From assembly GCF_021440345.1 (NCBI RefSeq), contig NZ_JAKCNS010000044.1:33795-97794 (forward strand): a stretch of DNA of 64,000 nucleotides, written 5' to 3'. Position 1 is the first letter of the stretch; the number at the start of each line of letters is the position of its first letter. The notes below the pieces were generated by a model, which made no database searches, was not told the origin of the DNA, and was given only the letters and a program-made list of their open reading frames with translations. Of the stretch, positions 20,996-27,272 are shown one piece after another. The DNA comes from Kluyvera intermedia (GTDB taxonomy: Bacteria; Pseudomonadota; Gammaproteobacteria; Enterobacterales; Enterobacteriaceae). Position numbers and translations under genes: made by a program.

Positions 20996-21024
20996 CTTTA
21001 ATGAAACCCACGCTATAGGGGGGG
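20996..21024 (+). promoter_or_regulatory. T7-type phage promoter P1 (CCC class)
   Basis: ATGAAACCCACGCTATAGGG with predicted +1 at 21018. The -7 to +3 region CACGCTATAGGG differs from the T7-family core CACTATAGGG by the added CG step, and it is preceded by the same TCAACACTTTAATGAAACCCA word as P4. Confidence 0.65.
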
Positions 21025-21100
21025 GTAGGGAGACTTAACGTTTCTATCCACCTTCATAGTCCGGCCTTGGGGTTGACATAGTCAACTGAAGATGTCAACA

Positions 21101-21128
21101 CTTTAATGAGACCCACACTGTAGAGACC
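21101..21128 (+). promoter_or_regulatory. T7-type phage promoter P2 (CCC class)
   Basis: ATGAGACCCACACTGTAGAGA, predicted +1 at 21123. One mismatch (G for A) from the CACTATAG core. Upstream 47 bases duplicate those of P4. Confidence 0.65.
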
Positions 21129-21133
21129 ACCTT

Positions 21134-21162
21134 GATTTAAGGAAGGTACACTATAGGGAGAG
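21134..21162 (+). promoter_or_regulatory. T7-type phage promoter P3 (GG class)
   Basis: GGAAGGTACACTATAGGGAG, +1 at 21156. CACTATAGGGAGA is identical to the T7 and K11 phage promoter core from -7 to +6. ACACTATAGGGAGA with GG at -10/-11 matches the K11 pattern. It lies 33 bases downstream of P2. Confidence 0.85.
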
Positions 21163-21726
21163 ACACAAAGTCATCCCATCTATTGGCGTTTAGACCATAG
21201 CTCAGGCACTGCAAGGCGATTGGAAACCTCTTGCGATACGACCTCATGACTTTAAGTAGTCCAGCTATAGCCTTAAACATATTATATTAACGTAGCTATC
21301 TCTCCTCTTTGACGGGCGGGGAACTGTTATCACATCCGACTTTAAGTTGGCTCTTTAGTGATAAATAACGGTGCGAGATAGTGAAGGGCAGAAGACCACA
21401 GCATTATTGTGGCATCCTAGACGGGCGGAAACTCAAAGTAGTTGACCAATTGGCTATGCTTAGAGTTTGTACTTTGAGTCTTACCAGCCTGTGGGACTTA
21501 AAGACCCGTGAGATGGTGATTGTTATCACTCATTGCTTAAGTCATAGCTTCCTGTCCTAGACCGGATGTCTCCCAAGGCCTTGATGGGATGTGGATACCA
21601 ATCCCTCACAGACTTAGAGTCCGAGCCTACAGGGCTATGGCCTCCACTCTGGCCTAACCTGAAGTACAGGCCTAAGGTCTACCCTCAAGTCATACTGTGG
21701 TTCATAGTCAACTGAAGATGTCAACA

Positions 21727-21755
21727 CTTTAATGAAACCCACACTATAGGAGGAG
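21727..21755 (+). promoter_or_regulatory. T7-type phage promoter P4 (CCC class)
   Basis: ATGAAACCCACACTATAGGA, +1 at 21749, with CC at -10/-11 as in T3-type promoters. The first bases of the transcript form a hairpin (AGGAGGGACT ... AGTCTCCT). Confidence 0.8.
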
Positions 21756-21807
21756 GGACTTTAAGTCTCCTGAGCTATGTAGTTTGCCTACGTTATAGTT
21801 AGCCTGC

Positions 21808-21830
21808 AATTAACCACACTATAGAGACCA
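21808..21830 (+). promoter_or_regulatory. T7-type phage promoter P5
   Basis: AATTAACCACACTATAGAGA, +1 at 21824. The AATTAACC start resembles T3 promoters and CACTATAG is the shared core. Confidence 0.75.
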
Positions 21831-21833
21831 CCT

Positions 21834-21863
21834 TGATTTAAGGAAGGTACACTATAGGGAGAG
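21834..21863 (+). promoter_or_regulatory. T7-type phage promoter P6 (GG class)
   Basis: Exact copy of P3 (GGTACACTATAGGGAGA), +1 at 21857, the last promoter before the genes. It would drive the KilA-N-like gene and possibly everything to the terminator at 25367-25399. Confidence 0.85.
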
Positions 21864-22032
21864 ACACACACCATAAATAACTTTGCTTCTTGTCCGACCT
21901 ACAGTCTATGTAGCTCGGCTCGCATTGTATCAATGGTCGCGTCGCCCTCCATCCTTAAAGTTACAACCAATGTGGTAGAGACCTTAGAGACGCCTCAGCA
22001 TCGTTTCTCTGAGTCTCTTCCCATTTATATCA

Positions 22033-22162
22033 CCTTCAGGTAAGGACACTAGGATTTAATCACGTTGTATCTCTGGTCTGTCTCGAAGTGCGTACCGCAG
22101 ACTGTAGAATACCAGCAGTACGATGGGCTTAGAGTTATCAGCCTAGTGTCCTGACCTGAAGG
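22033..22162 (+). other. large stem-loop, 21-bp arms
   Basis: The arms 22033-22053 and 22142-22162 (starting CCTTCAGGT and CCTAGTGTC) pair at 20 of 21 positions around an 88-base loop. The loop itself has internal pairing (GTCTG/CAGAC). Such a long stem could be an RNase III site, a structural RNA or an origin hairpin. Confidence 0.7.
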
Positions 22163-22505
22163 CTCAACTTTGGTCTGTCCTCTATGTGGAGGACTAAAGA
22201 CGCTAAGCCCTACGCTCTTGCATGGAAATCTCCACTCAAGGGAAAGGCAACCAGTCTTATGTTACTGGCCCCAAGTTTGCAACATTCCAATATGCTGGAT
22301 GCCCGCAAAAAATGCGGTCATTAGGGCAAATACTAATCATTACTGGTCATCGCAGACCATATCAATTACCGCTAGTAGCTCGTGCTACTCGCTACCTCAA
22401 GTCATTCTGTTTGTGTCCTGTTGCCTGCTGGTCTCCCTTTACGTGGGGGCTTGAGTAGGTCAGTAGGGTGCGACTTCAGGGTGCAAACAAAAGGAGTACA
22501 CGTAA

Positions 22506-22991
22506 ATGTCTCAACAAGAATACACCATCCATATCTTCGGTCAGGACCTCACCAGTCAGGACGGATTGTTTCGACTGGATGAGATACGACGGGTCGGCAT
22601 TCAGATTGGCACAGTTGCAGATGGCAATAGTACAGAAGTCAGACGCTTTGCTCGTACCAACGTCGGGCGCTATCTTATGGGACCGAAAAGTGGTCGCATA
22701 AAGAAAGTCGATATGGGGCGCCTCGGTACGTCATGGCTTGCTGACCCCACGTCCGCTGTCAAGTTTGGCGAGTGGCTGGACTTTGAGTATGGAATAGCTG
22801 TAGCGGATGCCTTCGTGTCTATGACATCCAGTGCCACCGTACAGGCCGCTGTAGCATCTTCGGATGATATCTCGCCGGACTCTAAGTCATTCATTAAGAA
22901 GCACACTGTATCGCACTACAGGGCTGGACAACTCGTCTCGAAAGAGGAGTTTGAGGAGCTACGGGTCGGTCGCTGTGAGTGGAGACTTTAA
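22506..22991 (+). CDS. KilA-N-like phage protein (tentative)
   Basis: 161 residues with a strong AAAAGGAG ribosome-binding site. The stretch GTSWLADPTSAVKFGEWLDFEYGIAVADAFVSM (about 74-106, shown in parts: GTSWLADPTSAVKF, GEWLDFEYGIAVADAF) resembles the GTWVHPxLAxxLAxWxSPEFAxxV pattern of KilA-N DNA-binding domains found in phage regulatory proteins. The C-terminal 50 residues are charged and probably helical. First gene after the promoter array, 650 bases from P6. Role unknown; a DNA-binding regulator or anti-helper factor is possible. Confidence 0.55.
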   Translation: MSQQEYTIHIFGQDLTSQDGLFRLDEIRRVGIQIGTVADGNSTEVRRFARTNVGRYLMGPKSGRIKKVDMGRLGTSWLADPTSAVKFGEWLDFEYGIAVADAFVSMTSSATVQAAVASSDDISPDSKSFIKKHTVSHYRAGQLVSKEEFEELRVGRCEWRL

Positions 22992-22993
22992 CA

Positions 22994-23185
22994 ATGGCTA
23001 TGATTGACCCGCGCACTCCAGAAGGCCGTTTGACCCTGCGTTACCGTGGTCTTCCCACTTCTATTTTGTTGTCGATGCTTGGAGTAGACAAAGCGGCTAC
23101 GAATAACCGACCATTTTATTCTCGCAATGAGCTAATAGAACAGTTGGTCATTCGCACTATGTCAGTTAACCGAGAAAGTAAGTAA
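22994..23185 (+). CDS. small hypothetical phage protein
   Basis: 63 residues starting MAMIDPRTPEGRLTLRYRGL. The ATG follows 2 bases after the previous stop, with GGAG 10 bases upstream, so it is translated with the KilA-N-like gene. The C-terminal ELIEQLVIRTM segment looks helical. Not recognised. Its 3' end overlaps the reverse gene at 23166 by 20 bases. Confidence 0.6.
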   Translation: MAMIDPRTPEGRLTLRYRGLPTSILLSMLGVDKAATNNRPFYSRNELIEQLVIRTMSVNRESK

Positions 23186-23474
23186 GAAATTCTCTGGTCA
23201 CTGCGTCAGTAAACCCCACAAGTAATGCGATAGCCGAAGGGATGATATTAATTGCTGCGACAGAAAGTGATTTTATTATTCTCTGTTCTTTGGATGCCTT
23301 TATTAAAACCGCAAAGATAAACACTGGAATGAATGCAAGTAGGGCTACGGTGATTATACGTTCAAGCATATACAGTGTGTGCCAAGTTATTCCACCTGTT
23401 ATATATCCAGCGCCGTATCCAACTGCATAAAAGCAGGCCAAGTAAAGCAATAAGCTAATAGCTAATTTGGGCAT
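23166..23474 (-). CDS. reverse-strand membrane protein, probable cargo gene
   Basis: 102 residues with three hydrophobic helices (about 5-30, 38-62, 72-92) and a short basic loop KASKEQR. The DNA is distinctly AT-rich compared with the neighbouring element genes and is the only gene in the element on the minus strand. AGGA stands 8 bases before the ATG. No phage-type promoter points at it; a host promoter in the AT-rich DNA at 23480-23600 is likely. Position and orientation fit a lysogenic-conversion, immunity or superinfection-exclusion gene. Function not recognised. Confidence 0.65.
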   Translation of the reverse strand: MPKLAISLLLYLACFYAVGYGAGYITGGITWHTLYMLERIITVALLAFIPVFIFAVLIKASKEQRIIKSLSVAAINIIPSAIALLVGFTDAVTREFLTYFLG

Positions 23475-23533
23475 AAATCATTCCTGAGTGTCTTGGTGAA
23501 AGATGGTCGTAGCTTAACAAATATCCATATACA

Positions 23534-23590
23534 TATTGATCGTTTATCCCAATCGTAAATTCCGTATTGATCGTCATTAGCGATCAAACT
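23534..23590 (-). promoter_or_regulatory. candidate operator/promoter of the cargo gene
   Basis: TATTGATCGT occurs at 23534-23543 and 23565-23574 (31-base spacing), and a related GCGATCAAAC follows near 23580. They lie 60-115 bases upstream of the reverse gene in AT-rich DNA and look like repeated operator sites. Confidence 0.45.
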
Positions 23591-23709
23591 ATTCGATTCA
23601 AACACCTATTTAAAACCTCTGAGATGACCGATGCGGGGAGACGCCGTAGGCCTAAACACGCCTGTAGCAGACCGATAGTTCTCACCTCTCATAAGGAGAT
23701 TTAAACACT

Positions 23710-24207
23710 ATGACTACCAAGAATACTTTAACGTGGCGTATCGCTGTATCTGATGTAGACACCAAGTCCAACACCATCAAGATTGACGGACAGGAGCATG
23801 ACTTAGGGTTTGCCTTGAAGTTCCTACTTCCTGCCTATTTCTCAACGTTTGATTCAAAGACCATCCAGTCTGACAACACGTTCAATGCTGTAGAGCCACT
23901 GGTCGTTGCTGGTATTAAGGTATCAAACTTCCTTCCTGTGGCTGCTGAGGCTCACCGTGATATGACCTACCGTCGACAAGCTGAAGCACGTGAGGCCATT
24001 CGTCAGGCTGAACAACAAGCTATCCGCTTCGCTGAGTTGAATAAGAGCAAGGAACAAGTAGAGCGTGAGCAACTGGAAGCCGAAGCACGTAAGAAACGTT
24101 TACGTGAACAGTCCGAGCTTGTCCGAAGTGCAGGGTCGACTCTGGGTAAATCCCGTGCGGCACAGATGCTGGAAGGCATTGGAGACATCAACCTGCTGGC
24201 TGACTAG
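23710..24207 (+). CDS. coiled-coil scaffold-like protein
   Basis: 165 residues with a T7-like AAGGAG leader 9 bases before ATG. The N-terminal half (about 1-80) is mixed; residues about 86-145 are almost pure charged helix (EAREAIRQAEQQAIRFAEL, KEQVEREQLEAEARKKR), a likely coiled coil. Capsid scaffolding or assembly proteins commonly show this make-up and sit immediately before the major capsid gene, as here. I do not recognise the family, so scaffold is an inference from context. A size-determination or decoration protein is also possible. Confidence 0.6.
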   Translation: MTTKNTLTWRIAVSDVDTKSNTIKIDGQEHDLGFALKFLLPAYFSTFDSKTIQSDNTFNAVEPLVVAGIKVSNFLPVAAEAHRDMTYRRQAEAREAIRQAEQQAIRFAELNKSKEQVEREQLEAEARKKRLREQSELVRSAGSTLGKSRAAQMLEGIGDINLLAD

Positions 24208-24294
24208 TAGTCCTCGAACACACAACAAACTTCAGGCCTTGACCAATGGTGGTCGAGGTCTATCCGAACTATTGAGAATAGGAGATACACCACT

Positions 24295-25359
24295 ATGTCT
24301 AAGAATATTCAAATTAACGCTGCCACTGACTTAAACAAGCCTGTAGGTGAACAGTTCCGAGCACCTAACGACAAGATTGTTCACTCTGAGTCTATGACCT
24401 TCCGTGAAGAGGTTAGTAGCTTCGCTTGGGCGTCTGACAGCCCCGAGTTCAATAGCATTGAGGCCGCTAAGTCCCCTGCTGTTTATGCTAAGACCCTTGA
24501 GTCCAGCCTGCGTATTGGCCTGAATGGCATCAAGTCAGACGTTGAGTCTGTGAACTCTGTGTTCCCTGTTGAGTTCCTGCCTAACCGTACTGACGTACCA
24601 ACCCCTATTGTTCGCCACTTGTTCAACGACCGAGGTGCTGTGGTGGCGACCAATGGCGACTGGTCTAAGCCTAAGAAAGCTGTAGCTATGGCTGGTAGTG
24701 AAATCTTTGTGGAGCCAGCAAACAAGGCTATCCTGCTGTCCTATAGCATCCCGCTGTATGACTTCAAGGTCGAGTCCGGTTTCACCCATGCGACTCTGGT
24801 TGGTGATATGAATAACATCGTCGATAACATCCTAAAAGACATCAACGCTAAGGTCGCTTCTCAACTGGCAGACTCCAAGCTGGTGCGTAAGGTTGATGGC
24901 GGTAAGCTGGCAGGTAAGTTGTTTGATAAAGGTCAAGACATTCTTGATGCTATCACTGAGGCTACAGACTCGGCGCTGGGTGCTAATGTAGACGACTATG
25001 GCTTGGTTATTCATGAAGACTTAGTGAAGGCTCTGGCGTCTGTTGCTCGCCGCTCAGGCTTTGGTGGTGAGGACGGTATCGAAGAGATGCTAGGCACTGA
25101 CTTCTGTTCCTACAACGGTGAAGACAAAGGTGTCTTCCTGATGCCTAAAGCATTTACGGGTCTGAGCTTCGCTCCACCTAAAGTCGACGGTGAGTGGTTC
25201 ACTACAATCTTGACACGAGATACCGACCGCCAAGCTTTCGTACTGGAAGTCATTGGTAAGCTGTACATCCTGAATGAGGCGACCACTGAGATTAAAGATG
25301 GTATCCGCAAGGATGCTGCTGTACTGCCTGTAGTCACTAACATTACATTCACTAAGTAA
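24295..25359 (+). CDS. probable major capsid protein (HK97-fold type)
   Basis: 354 residues with AGGAGA upstream. It is similar in length to T7 gp10A (344 residues) but different in sequence. Features typical of phage coat proteins: an acidic N-terminal arm, a long helix (DMNNIVDNILKDINAKVASQL, about 169-189), and a C-terminal beta-rich part with FLMPKAFTGLSFAPPK and FVLEVIGKLYIL. A single strong terminator follows directly, as after T7 gene 10. Most likely it builds or remodels the particle that packages the element. Fold assignment should be treated as probable, not proven. Confidence 0.65.
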   Translation: MSKNIQINAATDLNKPVGEQFRAPNDKIVHSESMTFREEVSSFAWASDSPEFNSIEAAKSPAVYAKTLESSLRIGLNGIKSDVESVNSVFPVEFLPNRTDVPTPIVRHLFNDRGAVVATNGDWSKPKKAVAMAGSEIFVEPANKAILLSYSIPLYDFKVESGFTHATLVGDMNNIVDNILKDINAKVASQLADSKLVRKVDGGKLAGKLFDKGQDILDAITEATDSALGANVDDYGLVIHEDLVKALASVARRSGFGGEDGIEEMLGTDFCSYNGEDKGVFLMPKAFTGLSFAPPKVDGEWFTTILTRDTDRQAFVLEVIGKLYILNEATTEIKDGIRKDAAVLPVVTNITFTK

Positions 25360-25366
25360 GACTTTG

Positions 25367-25399
25367 AGTCTGGGCCTTCGGGTCTGGACTTTATTTATT
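25367..25399 (+). terminator. stem-loop terminator after the capsid gene
   Basis: Arms AGTCTGGGCC (25367-25376) and GGTCTGGACT (25381-25390) pair at all ten positions (some G-U) around a TTCG tetraloop, followed by TTATTTATT. It starts 8 bases past the capsid stop, like the T7 late terminator after gene 10. Confidence 0.8.
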
Positions 25400-25435
25400 G
25401 TTACGTTATAACATATCAATCGTAAGGAGGGCTGA

Positions 25436-25591
25436 GTGTCTACGACTTCCACAGACCTAAAGTCTCTCCTGACTCTGGTCTATAAACTTGTGTACCTCTC
25501 TGTAGGTCTCTACATGGTACTATCTGGTCGACTCAGTATAAGTGTATTCGACACACTGTCTGGGACTGTAGGTGGGCTTCTGGGACTGTAG
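25436..25591 (+). CDS. small holin-like membrane protein
   Basis: 51 residues beginning with GTG, AAGGAGG 5 bases upstream. A hydrophilic start (MSTTSTDLKSL) is followed by one or two hydrophobic helices (LLTLVYKLVYLSVGLYMVL and a second weaker one ending GGLLGL). T7-like phages encode a class II holin of similar size near their right end, so holin or lysis accessory is a reasonable guess. The coding end includes a direct repeat of CTGGGACTGTAGGTGGGC, so the stop codon falls inside the second copy. Confidence 0.5.
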   Translation: MSTTSTDLKSLLTLVYKLVYLSVGLYMVLSGRLSISVFDTLSGTVGGLLGL

Positions 25592-25763
25592 GTGGGCGAC
25601 TTAAAGTGTTTACACCAGAAAAATTCGTCTGACCATCCAATATAAAGAGGAAGCAAAAAGTCCCCCATAGCCCCGACCTATAGTCAGACATAAGACCTGT
25701 ATAAACACACAGTCTACACCGTAGTGAGTAGACGAGCTACTAACCCAATGTCCCGACCACAGA
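25592..25763. other. gene-free right end of the element
   Basis: No gene seen. It carries the end of the repeated word GGGACTGTAGGTGGGC (first copy 25562-25577, second 25582-25597), a weak promoter-like GACCTATAG near 25677, and then the integrase arm sites. It could hold a packaging or concatemer-processing site, but no known signal is recognised. Confidence 0.35.
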
Positions 25764-25845
25764 GACACAAGGCTGACACATAAAGTATTGACTCAACGCC
25801 AGACCTGAGGCCTAATGATGACTGAAGGCTGGCAGCTTCAAGTCC
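25764..25845. repeat. right integrase arm-type sites (candidate)
   Basis: Holds the exact 17-bp GACACAAGGCTGACACA (25764-25780), TTGACTCAACGC (25788-25799) and CTTCAAGTCC (25836-25845, inverted relative to the left side). These mirror the words flanking attL. Confidence 0.6.
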
Positions 25846-25847
25846 TT

Positions 25848-25862
25848 GTAGTTCCAGAAGAA
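25848..25862. repeat. attR core repeat
   Basis: Second copy of the 15-bp core. It is in the same codon phase as the left copy: 25862 is the first base of codon 471 of the N-terminal gene part, and 19254 is a codon start in the C-terminal part. Confidence 0.88.
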
Positions 25863-27272
25863 TTTAATCGGCACATCAAGCTTATCCTTGCCGCGCACGC
25901 CGTCACGGGTGGCGGTCATTTCAGCACCGTGGTCAATGGCGTCGGTCCAGGTAAAGCAGGAGATGGCGGTTTTTACCGGGTTAGTCAGCACCGGGAAGCG
26001 TTCGATGGTGATGGTATAGGTGGACTCACGGGCACCGCTATTGCCGCCATTGATGCCGACATTACCGGTAAGAATGGGCAACATTGCGATGGCACGAGCG
26101 GCCAGTTCACCGTTGGCCTGGCGCTGCGGGCCCCAACCCTGGCAAATATAAGCGGGTTTAGCGCTGCCTATTTCTCGCGCCAGCTTGATAATCCTATCGA
26201 CCGGGATACCCGTGACCTGTGATGCCCATTGCGGCGTTTTTGCTATCCCGTCATCACCCTGGCCCTGAATATAGGCCTTGTAGTGACCGTTAGCCGGTGC
26301 GCCTTCTGGCAGCGTGGTTTCATCATAGCCCACGCAATATTTATCAAGGAACGGCTGGTCGACGAGGTTTTCGTCAATCAGCACCCAGGCAATACCCGCC
26401 ACCAGCGCCGCGTCGGTACCGGGACGAATTGGGATCCACTCATCCTCACGCCCGGCGGCGGTGTCGGTATAGCGCGGATCGATAACGATCATGCGCGCAT
26501 TTGAGCGTTCGCGAGCCTGTTCAAGGTAATAGGTGATCCCGCCGCCGCTCATACGCGTTTCCGCCGGGTTATTACCAAACATCACCACCAGTTTGCTATT
26601 TTCGATATCGGAGGTGCTGTTGCCATCGTTGGTGCCGTAAGTATAAGGCATGGCGCAGGCTATCTGCGCGGTGCTGTAGGTGCCGTACTGGTTGAGTGAA
26701 CCACCGTAGCAGTTCATCAGACGCATCACCGCCGAACCGGAAGGTGAGGAGCGGGTAATATTACCGCCGACGATACCGGAGGAATAGTTGATATAAACCG
26801 ATTCGTTACCGTAATCTTTCACCACGCGCTGCAGGTTGCTGGCAATCGTATCGAGCGCTTCTTGCCAACTGATACGCTCAAACTTGCCTTCACCACGTTT
26901 GCCGACGCGTTTCATAGGATAGTTCAGGCGATCAGGATGGTTTATTCGGCGGCGAATAGAACGCCCACGCAGGCAGGCGCGCACCTGGTGATCGCCATAA
27001 ATGTCATGTCCGGTATTATCGGTTTCAACCCAATAAACTTCATCATCTCTTACGTGTAAGCGAAGAGCACAGCGGCTGCCGCAGTTAACGGAGCACGCGC
27101 CCCACACGACTTTATCGTCAGCGCGACTGGCCTGCTGGACGGCGGCCGCGGTGGCGCGTAAAGAGAAGGGCAGCGAAAACCCGCCCGCAGCCAATGCTAA
27201 AGAACCGATGGCCGATGATTTAATCAGGCTGCGCCGACTCAGCCCTCCATGCTTTTCCTGCTTAGACATCAC
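25863..27272 (-). pseudogene. ynfF: N-terminal part of split molybdopterin reductase gene (ynfE/ynfF)
   Basis: First 470 codons of the DmsA-type catalytic subunit. In the integrated state the frame continues into the element and ends at 25812 (486 residues, ending KDLKLPAFSHH). A twin-arginine signal is present (LSRRSLIKSSAIGSLALAAGG), followed by the [4Fe-4S] motif CSVNCGSRC and a fourth cysteine in VRACLRGRSIRR, so export and cluster features are intact. The truncated product lacks the C-terminal half of the molybdopterin site and should be inactive. Seen in sequence: the exact in-frame join with 18226-19254. Confidence 0.93.

Larger units (their letters stand above)
21077..21167 (+). repeat. 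promoter block copy 1 (47-bp + 54-bp units)
   Basis: Unit A (21077-21123) is repeated at 21703-21749 with two mismatches. Unit B (21114-21167) is repeated at 21815-21868 with one mismatch. In this copy the units overlap at CACACTGTAG. Confidence 0.88.
21703..21868 (+). repeat. promoter block copy 2, units separated by 65 bp
   Basis: Unit A at 21703-21749 and unit B at 21815-21868. The 65 bases between them carry a hairpin at the start of the P4 transcript. Conservation of both units points to selection on promoter plus leader. Confidence 0.88.
20896..22505. other. 1.6-kb non-coding control region of the element
   Basis: No convincing gene. The short frames present lack ribosome-binding sites and have unlikely composition. 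It contains six phage-RNA-polymerase-type promoters, two duplicated promoter blocks (47 bp and 54 bp), many hairpins, two copies of GACGGGCGG (about 21312 and 21420), and repeated ACTTTAAGT/ACTTAAAG words. Stable stem-loops include 21431-21440/21470-21479 (ACTCAAAGTA/TACTTTGAGT) and 22033-22053/22142-22162. By analogy with T7, where the primary origin is a pair of promoters plus AT-rich DNA, this could be both an RNA-producing region and a replication origin. That role is inference. Confidence 0.6.
19240..25862. mobile_element. 6.6-kb integrated phage-satellite-like element
   Basis: Bounded by a 15-bp direct repeat (GTAGTTCCAGAAGAA) at 19240-19254 and 25848-25862, inserted in the catalytic reductase gene. 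Contents in order: tyrosine integrase, a 1.6-kb non-coding region with six T7/T3/K11-type promoters, a KilA-N-like gene, a small gene, a reverse AT-rich membrane-protein gene, a coiled-coil gene, a probable major capsid gene with a terminator, and a small membrane-protein gene. Base composition and word use differ from the chromosome. No RNA polymerase, replication, terminase, portal or tail genes are present, so it cannot be a self-sufficient phage. A decayed remnant is possible, but att sites and frames look intact. Confidence 0.88.

Noticed and set aside
21240..21290. A seventh phage promoter at CCAGCTATAG
   Set aside because: Lacks the CACTATAG core and no G-run follows; similarity too weak.
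22200..22330. A 46-codon frame starting MWRTKDAKPYALAWK
   Set aside because: No ribosome-binding site and no supporting similarity. It could be a decayed gene fragment but nothing confirms this.
22170..22458. Two overlapping plus-strand open frames of 78-94 residues in the element control region
   Set aside because: No ribosome-binding site, unusual composition (many Cys, Trp, Pro), and they lie in structured non-coding DNA.
20896..22505. CRISPR array
   Set aside because: The repeats are two copies of promoter blocks, not regularly spaced short repeats with unique spacers.
25660..25700. Phage promoter at GACCTATAGTC near the right end
   Set aside because: Only TATAG matches; upstream discriminator and +1 region do not fit.
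19240..25862. Complete T7-like prophage
   Set aside because: Lacks polymerase, replication, portal, tail and terminase genes; only 6.6 kb.
19240..25862. Simple decayed prophage remnant
   Set aside because: Intact integrase, exact att repeats, intact frames and conserved duplicated promoters argue against decay, though it cannot be fully excluded.
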